A DNA stretch of 34,945 nucleotides from assembly GCA_905479815.1 (NCBI GenBank), contig CAJQOA010000043.1, forward strand, positions 1 to 34,945, read 5' to 3'. Each line of letters begins with the position of its first letter. Within the stretch, counting starts at the first letter, position 1. Origin of the DNA: an uncultured Psychroserpens sp. GTDB taxonomy: Bacteria; Bacteroidota; Bacteroidia; Flavobacteriales; Flavobacteriaceae. Positions 1-6,686 of the stretch are shown here, in pieces. Position numbers and translations under genes: made by a program. The notes under the pieces were generated by a model. The model worked only from the letters and a program-made list of their open reading frames with translations. It ran no database searches and was not told where the DNA came from.

Positions 1-17
1 TTTTTTTAAAATTTAAC

Positions 18-48
18 AATCCGAAGTGTAACACTTCGGATTTTTTTT
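18..48 (+). terminator. Intrinsic terminator of a gene upstream of the window
   Basis: An 11-bp perfect inverted repeat (18-28 with 32-42, 3-nt loop TAA) runs directly into eight T residues (41-48). This is a standard rho-independent terminator on the plus strand. It presumably ends a gene lying to the left of the window. A-rich sequence on its left side would allow weaker function in the other direction. Confidence 0.8.
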
Positions 49-70
49 CGTCTATATCATAACGAAACGT

Positions 71-78
71 TAAATTTG
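71..78 (+). promoter_or_regulatory. Putative -7 promoter element for the rhodanese pair
   Basis: TAAATTTG at 71-78 matches the Bacteroidota primary sigma factor -7 consensus TAnnTTTG exactly and would start transcription about 20 nt upstream of the first rhodanese ATG at 106. No convincing TTTG -33 element is visible about 19 nt further upstream, so the call rests on the -7 box and its position. Confidence 0.45.
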
Positions 79-105
79 CATGATTATTGATGTATAAAAA
101 AAACT

Positions 106-420
106 ATGGCTGATTTAACACAATACGAATGGACTTCTAAATTAAATGCAGATGAAAATGCAGTCATTTTAGATGTCAGAACACCAGAAGAAGTAGCACA
201 AGGTAGTATACCAAATGCTATTGCAATTGATATTTATAAAGGTCAAGGGTTTATCTATGAAATTGAAAAGCTAGATACCTCAAAGACTTATTATGTGTAT
301 TGTAAATCTGGAGGACGCAGTGCTCAAGCATGCAGTGTTATGAATCAGTTAGGTTTTAAAAACACGTATAATCTTATTGGAGGCTTTACCGATTGGCAAG
401 GGGAAGTCGCTTCAATTTAA
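106..420 (+). CDS. Single-domain rhodanese, cytoplasmic
   Basis: This 104-residue protein is a stand-alone rhodanese domain. The family moves sulfane sulfur from a donor to a thiol acceptor through a persulfide on one cysteine. The domain signature DVRTPEE sits near residues 23-29 and the active-site loop CKSGGRS holds the catalytic Cys66. The C-terminal GG-F-W motif typical of the fold follows at about residues 92-97. There is no signal peptide, so it should act in the cytoplasm. It lies 12 bp before a second rhodanese that is a lipoprotein, and the two share the same active-site loop. The pair probably forms one transcription unit. The physiological sulfur donor and acceptor cannot be told from sequence. 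Confidence 0.88.
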   Translation: MADLTQYEWTSKLNADENAVILDVRTPEEVAQGSIPNAIAIDIYKGQGFIYEIEKLDTSKTYYVYCKSGGRSAQACSVMNQLGFKNTYNLIGGFTDWQGEVASI

Positions 421-432
421 AAATCAATCAAA

Positions 433-831
433 ATGAAAATCAAAGTACTAATCTATTGTTTCGCACTATTTGCATTTGCATTTAGCTGTAAAGAAGCAAC
501 ACAAAATGAAGTTATCATGGTTTCTGCAGAAGAAATGCAAGAACTATTAGAATTAGAAGATATCCAACTTGTTGATGTGAGAACACCAGAAGAGTATAAG
601 ACCGGTTATATTGAACATTCACAAAATATAGATTACACGTCACCAACCTTTGAAGAGGATTTGGTTAAATTGGATAAATCAAAGCCTGTTATGGTGTATT
701 GTAAATCTGGTGGACGCAGTGGTAAGTGCTCCAAAAAGTTAAAAGAAGCAGGTTTTACAAAAGTTTACGATTTAGAAGGCGGAATTGCCAAATGGAAATT
801 TTCTGGAAATAGAATACAAACTATTGACTAG
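433..831 (+). CDS. Rhodanese-domain lipoprotein
   Basis: This 132-residue protein starts with a short hydrophobic signal ending in the lipobox AFSC, which would place a lipidated Cys19 at the mature N terminus. It is therefore predicted to be membrane-anchored on the periplasmic side. The rest is one rhodanese domain with DVRTPEE near residues 48-54 and the active-site loop CKSGGRS with catalytic Cys90. It follows the cytoplasmic rhodanese by 12 bp and precedes dsbD by 124 bp. The paired arrangement puts the same sulfur chemistry on both sides of the inner membrane, next to a transporter of reducing power. A link between them is inference from neighbourhood only. Confidence 0.85.
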   Translation: MKIKVLIYCFALFAFAFSCKEATQNEVIMVSAEEMQELLELEDIQLVDVRTPEEYKTGYIEHSQNIDYTSPTFEEDLVKLDKSKPVMVYCKSGGRSGKCSKKLKEAGFTKVYDLEGGIAKWKFSGNRIQTID

Positions 832-955
832 TAGCATTTTACGATTGTGATATTTAATTTTTTGTACAAATAGGGCTTTGGAACCGCTTTCAAGGACTTT
901 AGATAAATCCTTTTGTTTTTCATAAATTAGCGTCTTTAAAACCTAATTACCTCAA

Positions 956-3343
956 ATGAAGAATTTAATCATTACTCTTTGTAGTTTTCTAGTCATTTCA
1001 ATTACTGCAAACGCTCAAGTATTAGAACCTGTTACTTGGGAAGCTTCTGTTGAAAAAATATCAGAAACCGAATACGATTTAATCTCTACAGCCACTGTTG
1101 ATAGTGGTTGGCATTTATATTCTCAAACTGTACCAGATGATGGTCCAATTCCTACAACATTTCTTTATAAAGCTAATGCCGATTATGAGTTAAGCGGAAC
1201 AACTCAAGAAGAAGAAGGTCATACAGTTGATGATCCTGTGTTTCAAATGCGTATTACATTTTTTGAAGACAAAGCAGAGTTTAGACAACGTATCAAAGTA
1301 TTGAACCAAGAATTATCTGTCGTTGAAGGTGAAGTAGAGTACATGGCTTGTGATGATGAGAAATGCTTGCCTCCAAATTATGTAGACTTAAAATTTAACT
1401 TGAAAGCTTCAGCGAATTCTGAAGTATCATTCAATGCTAACGCAGATGATAATCCAGGAATTTTTGAACCTGTAAAATGGGAAACGTCTGTAGAAAAAAT
1501 ATCAGATACAGAGTTTGTTTTGGTATCAACTGCTAAGGTTGATGATCATTGGCATTTGTATTCACAAGAGGTTCCAGAAGATGGGCCAATAGCTACAACA
1601 TTTGATTATACTTTAGGAGAAGGAGCAGAGCTTGTTGGTAAGACTAAGGAAGAAAAAGGTGTCACAATTGATGACAAAGTCTTTCAAATGAAAGTGAAGT
1701 ATTTTGAAAAATCTGCTGAGTTTAGACAACAAATAAAACTCTCAAATGCAGATATCAAAACTATAAAAGCTGAGGTTGGTTTTATGGCTTGTGATGATAA
1801 GCAATGTTTATCTCCAAGTTATTTAGACTTAAATTTTGATTTAACTAAGAGTGTCGCAGTAAAGAAAGGTACAGATTCTAGTTCTGGCGAAAATGATGGA
1901 GACAGCAAGAGTTTGTGGTCTATTTTTATTATTGCATTTTTCTCTGGTTTTGCAGCATTATTGACACCATGTGTATTTCCAATGATTCCTATGACAGTGA
2001 GCTTTTTTACAAAGCAAAGTAAATCTAAAGCTGCAGGAATTAGAAATGCTATTATTTATGGATTATCAATCATAGTGATCTATGTTTTATTAGGTGTTGT
2101 TGTGAGTCTTATTTTTGGACCAGCAGCTTTAAATGCCTTATCAACCAATGTTTGGTTTAATCTTGCATTTTTTGTCTTGTTAATGGTGTTTGCTATTTCA
2201 TTTTTAGGAGCTTTTGAAATTATGTTGCCTAATTCTTGGGCTAATAAAGTAGATTCTCAAGCAGATAGAGGTGGACTAGTTGGTATTTTCTTCATGGCAT
2301 TAGCCTTAGCCATTGTTTCATTTTCTTGTACAGGACCAATTGTTGGAACTTTATTAGTTGAAGCAGCAGCTGGAGGAAGTCAAGTAGGACCAATTGTTGG
2401 GATGTTAGGATTCTCATTAGCAATTGCTTTACCTTTTGCTTTATTTGCAGCATTTCCTGGATGGTTAAATTCATTACCAAAATCTGGTGGATGGTTAAAT
2501 ACAGTAAAAGTTGTTCTTGGGTTTTTAGAATTGGCACTAGCATTTAAATTCTTATCAAATGCAGATTTGGTGTCGCAATGGCACATATTAGAAAGAGAAG
2601 TCTTTATCGCGATATGGATCGCTATTTTTGGAGCCTTAACGTTGTACCTCTTCGGAAAAATACAACTACCACACGATTCTCCTTTAAAGAACATTTCCGT
2701 AGGAAGATTATTACTAGGACTATTGACTTTATCATTTACCGTATATATGATTCCTGGGCTTTGGGGAGCGCCATTAAATTTAATTAGTGCATTTCCTCCA
2801 CCTTTAGATTATAGCGAATCACCTTACGGAGTAGGAAACTCTAGAGGCGGAACAGCAATAAGTACAGCAGATCATGGTGATTTACCCGATGGCGCACATT
2901 TATTAGCACCACATGATATTTTGGCCTTTAATGATTATGACAAGGGAGTAGCGTATGCTAAAACTGTAGGAAAACCAATTATGATTGATTTTACAGGTTG
3001 GGCTTGTGTAAACTGTCGTAAGATGGAGCAAAATGTTTGGGTAGAACCTAGAGTTTTGGAAAAGCTTAAAAATGATGTTGTTTTAATTTCATTGTATGTT
3101 GATGATAAACGAAAATTAGATGATGATGAGGTTGTTGATTCTCAATTGAAGCCAGGAAAAAAGCTAAAGTATATTGGACAAAAATGGAGTGAGCTTCAAA
3201 CCATAAAATATAAGACCAATACACAACCATACTATGTTTTGATGGATCATGATGAAAATAATCTAAATACACCAGTGGCTTACACACCAGATGCAGATGA
3301 GTATTATAGTTGGTTACGTGATGGGATTGATAAGTTTAAGTGA
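956..3343 (+). CDS. dsbD: DsbD-like thiol:disulfide interchange protein with duplicated N-terminal domain
   Basis: The family carries electrons from cytoplasmic thioredoxin across the inner membrane to periplasmic thiol-disulfide proteins. A signal peptide (about 1-20) is followed by two copies of the periplasmic DsbD N-terminal domain, at about 23-149 and 170-296. The copies are roughly 58 percent identical by eye and each keeps the redox cysteine pair (Cys132/Cys137 and Cys279/Cys284). A linker leads to an eight-helix-type membrane domain (about 320-610) with the redox Cys339 in TPC-FP and Cys458 in SCTGP. The C-terminal thioredoxin domain has the active site Cys684-V-N-Cys687. E. coli DsbD has one N domain, so the duplication makes this 795-residue protein long for the family. 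The gene stops 3 bp from the convergent aldo/keto reductase, with no room for a terminator between them. Likely partners in the window are the redox genes on the opposite strand. Confidence 0.9.
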   Translation: MKNLIITLCSFLVISITANAQVLEPVTWEASVEKISETEYDLISTATVDSGWHLYSQTVPDDGPIPTTFLYKANADYELSGTTQEEEGHTVDDPVFQMRITFFEDKAEFRQRIKVLNQELSVVEGEVEYMACDDEKCLPPNYVDLKFNLKASANSEVSFNANADDNPGIFEPVKWETSVEKISDTEFVLVSTAKVDDHWHLYSQEVPEDGPIATTFDYTLGEGAELVGKTKEEKGVTIDDKVFQMKVKYFEKSAEFRQQIKLSNADIKTIKAEVGFMACDDKQCLSPSYLDLNFDLTKSVAVKKGTDSSSGENDGDSKSLWSIFIIAFFSGFAALLTPCVFPMIPMTVSFFTKQSKSKAAGIRNAIIYGLSIIVIYVLLGVVVSLIFGPAALNALSTNVWFNLAFFVLLMVFAISFLGAFEIMLPNSWANKVDSQADRGGLVGIFFMALALAIVSFSCTGPIVGTLLVEAAAGGSQVGPIVGMLGFSLAIALPFALFAAFPGWLNSLPKSGGWLNTVKVVLGFLELALAFKFLSNADLVSQWHILEREVFIAIWIAIFGALTLYLFGKIQLPHDSPLKNISVGRLLLGLLTLSFTVYMIPGLWGAPLNLISAFPPPLDYSESPYGVGNSRGGTAISTADHGDLPDGAHLLAPHDILAFNDYDKGVAYAKTVGKPIMIDFTGWACVNCRKMEQNVWVEPRVLEKLKNDVVLISLYVDDKRKLDDDEVVDSQLKPGKKLKYIGQKWSELQTIKYKTNTQPYYVLMDHDENNLNTPVAYTPDADEYYSWLRDGIDKFK

Positions 3344-3346
3344 AAA

Positions 3347-4285
3347 CTAATTCCAAGCCAAGTTATTTCTCTCATTCCAATAGTCAGTAGAATTGACCTT
3401 TAAAGACTTTAATAGTTCTAGGTCTTCTGATGATAATTTAAAATCATGCGCTTTTAAGTTTTGAGCCAAATGATTAGAGCTTGAAGCACCACTTAATACC
3501 ATGTTTGGATGTAATGTGTCTATCACGAACCTTAATGCGATGGCATCACTACCAACATTATATGTTTTTGCAAGTAGCTCTAACGACTTTTTAGAATTAT
3601 TACTTGTAAATACTCTTCCGTTAGCTAAAGCCTCTTTAATGATGATTGTTTTTCCTATTGCTTTAAGACTTTGTAGTGTGTCAAAAGTAGATTGTTCAAA
3701 AATATTGTAGGTGACTTGGTAACTATCAAAGAGTAATTGATTGTTTACAGCGATATTTTTTGCGATGTTTAAAATTTTAGATTGATTGGCACCACTTGTT
3801 GTTATGCCTATTTGTAAACCATATTCTTTTTTTAATTGAAAAAGGCGTTCATGAATAGAGATGTCATTTAAAATACCACTCTCTAAAGTTGCAGAATGTA
3901 CTTGGTAGATTTTTAAATGTGGATACAGTGCTTTAGATATTTCCCATTGTTCATTGAGTTTTGATAATGAGTGTTCTTTAATTTCATGTTTGCCTGCAAA
4001 ACCTAATTCCCAATTGGCAACATAAGTATAGCCCCATTTTGTAGATAATAAAAGGTCTTTATGTTGTCTACTGTTTTTCCAGTCTATTAAGAACTGTTCG
4101 CCTAATCCATAAGAAGGTGCTGTATCAAAATAGCGTACGCCTTTTTTGTAAGCAAAATCCATGACATCATAAGCATTAGTTTTAAACGCTTTTTTTGATT
4201 TATCAATAGTATTATTTTGTCTAATATTGATGTAATCTGGTCTTCCTAATGCTGCTAATCCTAGTCCTATTTGAGTTGTAGTCAT
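3347..4285 (-). CDS. Aldo/keto reductase family protein
   Basis: This 312-residue protein is an NAD(P)H-dependent (beta/alpha)8-barrel oxidoreductase of the aldo/keto reductase superfamily. The catalytic tetrad is visible: Asp54 and Tyr59 in the FDTAPSYG segment, Lys83 in STKWG and His130 in YQVHSA. Length is normal for the family, and no signal peptide is present. It is the last gene of the minus-strand unit that begins with msrB. Its start at 4285 lies 3 bp after the stop of the zinc-ribbon gene, so the two are probably translationally coupled. The substrate is unknown. Membership in a methionine-sulfoxide and thioredoxin operon suggests a role in carbonyl or oxidative-damage detoxification, which is inference. 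Confidence 0.85.
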   Translation of the reverse strand: MTTTQIGLGLAALGRPDYINIRQNNTIDKSKKAFKTNAYDVMDFAYKKGVRYFDTAPSYGLGEQFLIDWKNSRQHKDLLLSTKWGYTYVANWELGFAGKHEIKEHSLSKLNEQWEISKALYPHLKIYQVHSATLESGILNDISIHERLFQLKKEYGLQIGITTSGANQSKILNIAKNIAVNNQLLFDSYQVTYNIFEQSTFDTLQSLKAIGKTIIIKEALANGRVFTSNNSKKSLELLAKTYNVGSDAIALRFVIDTLHPNMVLSGASSSNHLAQNLKAHDFKLSSEDLELLKSLKVNSTDYWNERNNLAWN

Positions 4286-4288
4286 TTA

Positions 4289-4564
4289 CTAAGCATGATC
4301 ATATTTAACTTGACACGTTTTACAAGTGTAAGTGTCTTTATTTATAGTTATCCCTGAGATGTTTGTTTCTACAATTTTATTAATGAAGTTATTATAGGTG
4401 TCATCTCTTTTTTCGTTTTTACTTCCTTTTACAACCTCATAAAATTCATCATCCCATTGTTGTTTTCCCCAACAGTTAGGACAAATGCCTTTTGGAGCTG
4501 TCCCAGTAGTTTCATTGTTTCTTTTTTTATTAAAATACGTTTTAAGGTTTTCTATAACTGACAT
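4289..4564 (-). CDS. Small zinc-ribbon-like protein of unknown function
   Basis: This 91-residue protein is not assigned to a named family here. It contains two CxxC pairs, Cys28/Cys31 (CPNC) and Cys81/Cys84 (CKTC), separated by about 50 residues. That spacing fits a single zinc-ribbon knuckle pair. It has no membrane segment or signal peptide. The start ATG at 4564 is 41 bp downstream of the glutaredoxin-like gene, and the stop is 3 bp from the aldo/keto reductase start. Its co-transcription with methionine sulfoxide reductases suggests a role in thiol or metal homeostasis, but nothing in the sequence proves this. Zinc binding is inferred from the cysteine spacing only. Confidence 0.6.
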   Translation of the reverse strand: MSVIENLKTYFNKKRNNETTGTAPKGICPNCWGKQQWDDEFYEVVKGSKNEKRDDTYNNFINKIVETNISGITINKDTYTCKTCQVKYDHA

Positions 4565-4605
4565 ATTAATTTTGGTATATAATTGATTGTTTAATTTAAG
4601 GTTTT

Positions 4606-4863
4606 TTAAGTTATACGTTTACTTAACCATTTTTTTAAATCTTCGGTATGAGGGTTTCTTAATTTTTTTGACCCAATAGTTATTGTGGGGAAGTTGAGTT
4701 TTTTATTTTCATAAAGACCACGCAAATCATTTGCGTGGTTTTCACTAATTTCTACATCCAAAAACTCATATTGCAATCCAGTTTCATTTAAGAAATTGAT
4801 GTAAAATTGCGTTTTATGGCATCTATCTGCTCCATAAAGTTTTATTGTAGGAATATTATTCAT
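4606..4863 (-). CDS. Glutaredoxin-like protein with monothiol CxxT site
   Basis: This 85-residue protein has the glutaredoxin fold pattern: a beta strand TIKLYG, then the active-site position CHKT with a single Cys15, then the cis-proline region FPTITIG near residues 58-64. A canonical dithiol CPYC or CxxC is missing, so this is a monothiol-type member. Such proteins reduce mixed disulfides or act in glutathione- or bacillithiol-like chemistry, and the thiol partner in this organism is unknown. It starts 5 bp after the stop of the thioredoxin-fold gene at 4869, indicating tight co-expression. It is the second redox-fold protein in the msrBA operon and may recycle or be recycled by its neighbours. 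Confidence 0.7.
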   Translation of the reverse strand: MNNIPTIKLYGADRCHKTQFYINFLNETGLQYEFLDVEISENHANDLRGLYENKKLNFPTITIGSKKLRNPHTEDLKKWLSKRIT

Positions 4864-4868
4864 TAAGA

Positions 4869-5354
4869 TTATACGGTTTTTAAAAATGCAATAGCAGCAT
4901 CTACATTTAGATGAAAATCTGCAAAAACAATAGCATCGTGTTTATCAATAAAAATAAACCAAGGTGTGCCACCTGTTTGATAATTGGTCATTATATTTGA
5001 GCGTGATTCTCCATCATCGCCAGCATCATGACCAAATGGGATTTTTAATCCATACTGTTTTTGAGTCTCTACCATTTTTTCATAAGTATTTGACTCATGA
5101 CCTTCAAAAACAGTTTGAATTGCTAAAAATGAAATATTGCCTTTTTCTTTGAGCGCATCTACCATTTTTTTTAAATCTGGCAACCCTCTACTATGGCATC
5201 CTGGACACCAACTTTGAAAACAATATAATATTTTGAATTGTCCCTTTAAATCAGATAATTTAATTGGGTTTGTTATATTTCCGAAGGCGTCAATCCAGTC
5301 TTTAACATGAAACTCTGGAGCTCTAAGGATTTGTTCTTTTGCTTGATTTGACAT
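4869..5354 (-). CDS. Thioredoxin-fold (TlpA/redoxin-like) protein
   Basis: This 161-residue protein has the TlpA/AhpC-TSA-like thioredoxin fold. The active site is Cys50-P-G-Cys53 within the segment FQSWCPGCHSRG, and the cis-proline motif GGTPWF occurs near residue 128-133. There is no signal peptide or membrane anchor, unlike typical TlpA, so it is predicted to be cytoplasmic. It lies 99 bp downstream of msrA on the same strand, and that gap contains a long inverted repeat. A likely role is to supply reducing equivalents to MsrA and MsrB, which need a thioredoxin-type reductant in each catalytic cycle. This is inferred from gene order. Peroxidase activity cannot be excluded. Confidence 0.75.
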   Translation of the reverse strand: MSNQAKEQILRAPEFHVKDWIDAFGNITNPIKLSDLKGQFKILYCFQSWCPGCHSRGLPDLKKMVDALKEKGNISFLAIQTVFEGHESNTYEKMVETQKQYGLKIPFGHDAGDDGESRSNIMTNYQTGGTPWFIFIDKHDAIVFADFHLNVDAAIAFLKTV

Positions 5355-5393
5355 AAGACTATGTCCTTTCTTTTTTAAGATTAAAATAAAGTG

Positions 5394-5441
5394 TGATGTA
5401 TTGAATGGTAGTTGTTATTATGCTACCATTCAACAACATCA
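5394..5441. repeat. Long inverted repeat between msrA and the thioredoxin-like gene
   Basis: An 11-bp perfect stem (5401-5411 with 5423-5433, 11-nt loop) is extended by a further 6-bp stem (5394-5399 with 5436-5441) across a small internal loop. On the minus strand it is followed by a T-rich but interrupted tract. It could be a weak terminator reducing read-through from msrBA, an mRNA stabilising hairpin, or an operator. The stem is certain and the function is not. Confidence 0.5.
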
Positions 5442-5453
5442 ATTATGAGATGA

Positions 5454-6005
5454 TTATGCTACTTGATTTTTTAACTTATCTGCATGCAATTTTCTAAGCT
5501 TTGTTAGCTTTGGTTCGATTACAAAAGTGCAATACCCTTGTCTTTTATTACTGTTATAGAAGTTTTGATGTTCTGCTTCAGCTTCAAAAAACTCCCCTAG
5601 TTCACTGATCTCTGTGACAATAGGGTTTTCAAAATATGATGCAACTTCTTTTATAACAACGTCTGCAATCTCTTTTTGTGCATCATTATGATAAAAAATC
5701 ACAGAGCGATACTGCGAGCCTACATCTGCACCTTGACGGTTTAGTGTTGTTGGATCGTGACTTGTCATAAAAATGATTAACAAATCTTCATAAGAAATCA
5801 CATTCGCATCATACGTGACTTGAACGACTTCTGCATGTCCAGTTAATCCAGAGCAAATTTCTCTGTATGTAGGTTTTCCAGGAACTGTTCCTCCACTGTA
5901 TCCAGACACTATTTTTTCAACCCCTTTTACATGGTCGTAAACAGCTTCAATACACCAAAAACATCCACATCCTACGGTTAATTGTTCTAATTTCCTGTTT
6001 GTCAT
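5454..6005 (-). CDS. msrA: Peptide-methionine (S)-S-oxide reductase MsrA
   Basis: MsrA reduces the S-epimer of methionine sulfoxide in proteins and free methionine. The 183-residue sequence has the diagnostic GCFWC motif with catalytic Cys15 and a second cysteine at 18, then the SGYSGG motif, the GHAEVVQV segment and the HDPTTLNRQGxDVGxQYRS signature. No signal peptide is seen, so it is cytoplasmic. The start codon overlaps the stop codon of msrB by one base (TAATG), so the two reductases are translationally coupled and made together. Together they cover both sulfoxide epimers. The following thioredoxin-fold and glutaredoxin-like genes are plausible electron donors. Confidence 0.95.
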   Translation of the reverse strand: MTNRKLEQLTVGCGCFWCIEAVYDHVKGVEKIVSGYSGGTVPGKPTYREICSGLTGHAEVVQVTYDANVISYEDLLIIFMTSHDPTTLNRQGADVGSQYRSVIFYHNDAQKEIADVVIKEVASYFENPIVTEISELGEFFEAEAEHQNFYNSNKRQGYCTFVIEPKLTKLRKLHADKLKNQVA

Positions 6006-6466
6006 TACTTTGTCTCCTCTACTTTAGAATCTAATTGCATAGATTCAGAATTAATACAATAACGCAATCCGCTTGGTTCTGGTCCATCAGGAAATATATG
6101 TCCTAAATGACCATCACAAGTATTGCACATCACTTCTACGCGTACCATACCAAAAGATGAATCTTTATGATATTTAATCGCATTAGTTTTAATAGGTTGG
6201 GTAAAACTTGGCCAACCAGAGCCAGATTCAAATTTAATTGTAGAATCAAACAAAGGTGTGTCACAACAGATACAGTTGTACTGTCCTTCGTCATAAATGC
6301 TGCAAAGCGCTCCACTGTGTGCGCGTTCTGTGCCTTTTTGACGTGTAATTCTAAATTGTTCTGGAGTTAATTGTTGACGCCATTCGGCATCAGTTTTCTC
6401 TACTCTACGGTCTGGCGTAGGATTCCCTTTTACTGAGAAGTTAATGACTTCTTTCCAAGTTAACAT
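6005..6466 (-). CDS. msrB: Peptide-methionine (R)-S-oxide reductase MsrB
   Basis: MsrB reduces the R-epimer of methionine sulfoxide. The 153-residue protein carries the structural zinc site formed by two CxxC pairs (Cys65/Cys68 and Cys114/Cys117), the GSGWPSF motif, the GHLGHIFPDGP segment, and the catalytic cysteine Cys137 in RYCINS. An extra Cys55 in GALC is in a position where resolving cysteines occur in this family. It is cytoplasmic. It is the first gene of the minus-strand unit running to the aldo/keto reductase. Its promoter must lie in the 220-bp region shared with the divergent pbp1A. The box TAGTTTTC on the minus strand (6529-6536) resembles a -7 element with one mismatch. Confidence 0.95.
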   Translation of the reverse strand: MLTWKEVINFSVKGNPTPDRRVEKTDAEWRQQLTPEQFRITRQKGTERAHSGALCSIYDEGQYNCICCDTPLFDSTIKFESGSGWPSFTQPIKTNAIKYHKDSSFGMVRVEVMCNTCDGHLGHIFPDGPEPSGLRYCINSESMQLDSKVEETK

Positions 6467-6529
6467 AATGTATGGTCCTTTCTGTTTTTAATTAATAATC
6501 ACTATTTAATTAACTTATCCTATTGGTCG

Positions 6530-6565
6530 AAAACTAAACGGATTTCTTACAGTTTAGTTTTTTTA
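6530..6565 (+). other. Hairpin followed by a T run between divergent msrB and pbp1A
   Basis: A 10-bp perfect inverted repeat (6530-6539 with 6552-6561, 12-nt loop) is followed by a run of T residues on the plus strand. The shape is that of an intrinsic terminator, but no plus-strand gene lies upstream. It also overlaps the region where the msrB promoter would sit. It may be an operator, an attenuator in a pbp1A leader, or the end of a short antisense RNA. Confidence 0.4.
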
Positions 6566-6686
6566 TGAGCACTCAATTTGAAGTTAATTCATGCGTTATA
6601 AAGTTACGAGATAAATACTATATGTTGAACGTCTATTTTATTAAATAACTCGTATATAAAATACAATCAACTATAAAAGTCTACTT

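Noticed and set aside
2292-2787. Open frames antisense or out of frame inside dsbD
   Set aside because: They mirror the codon pattern of the transmembrane domain and have no independent protein features.
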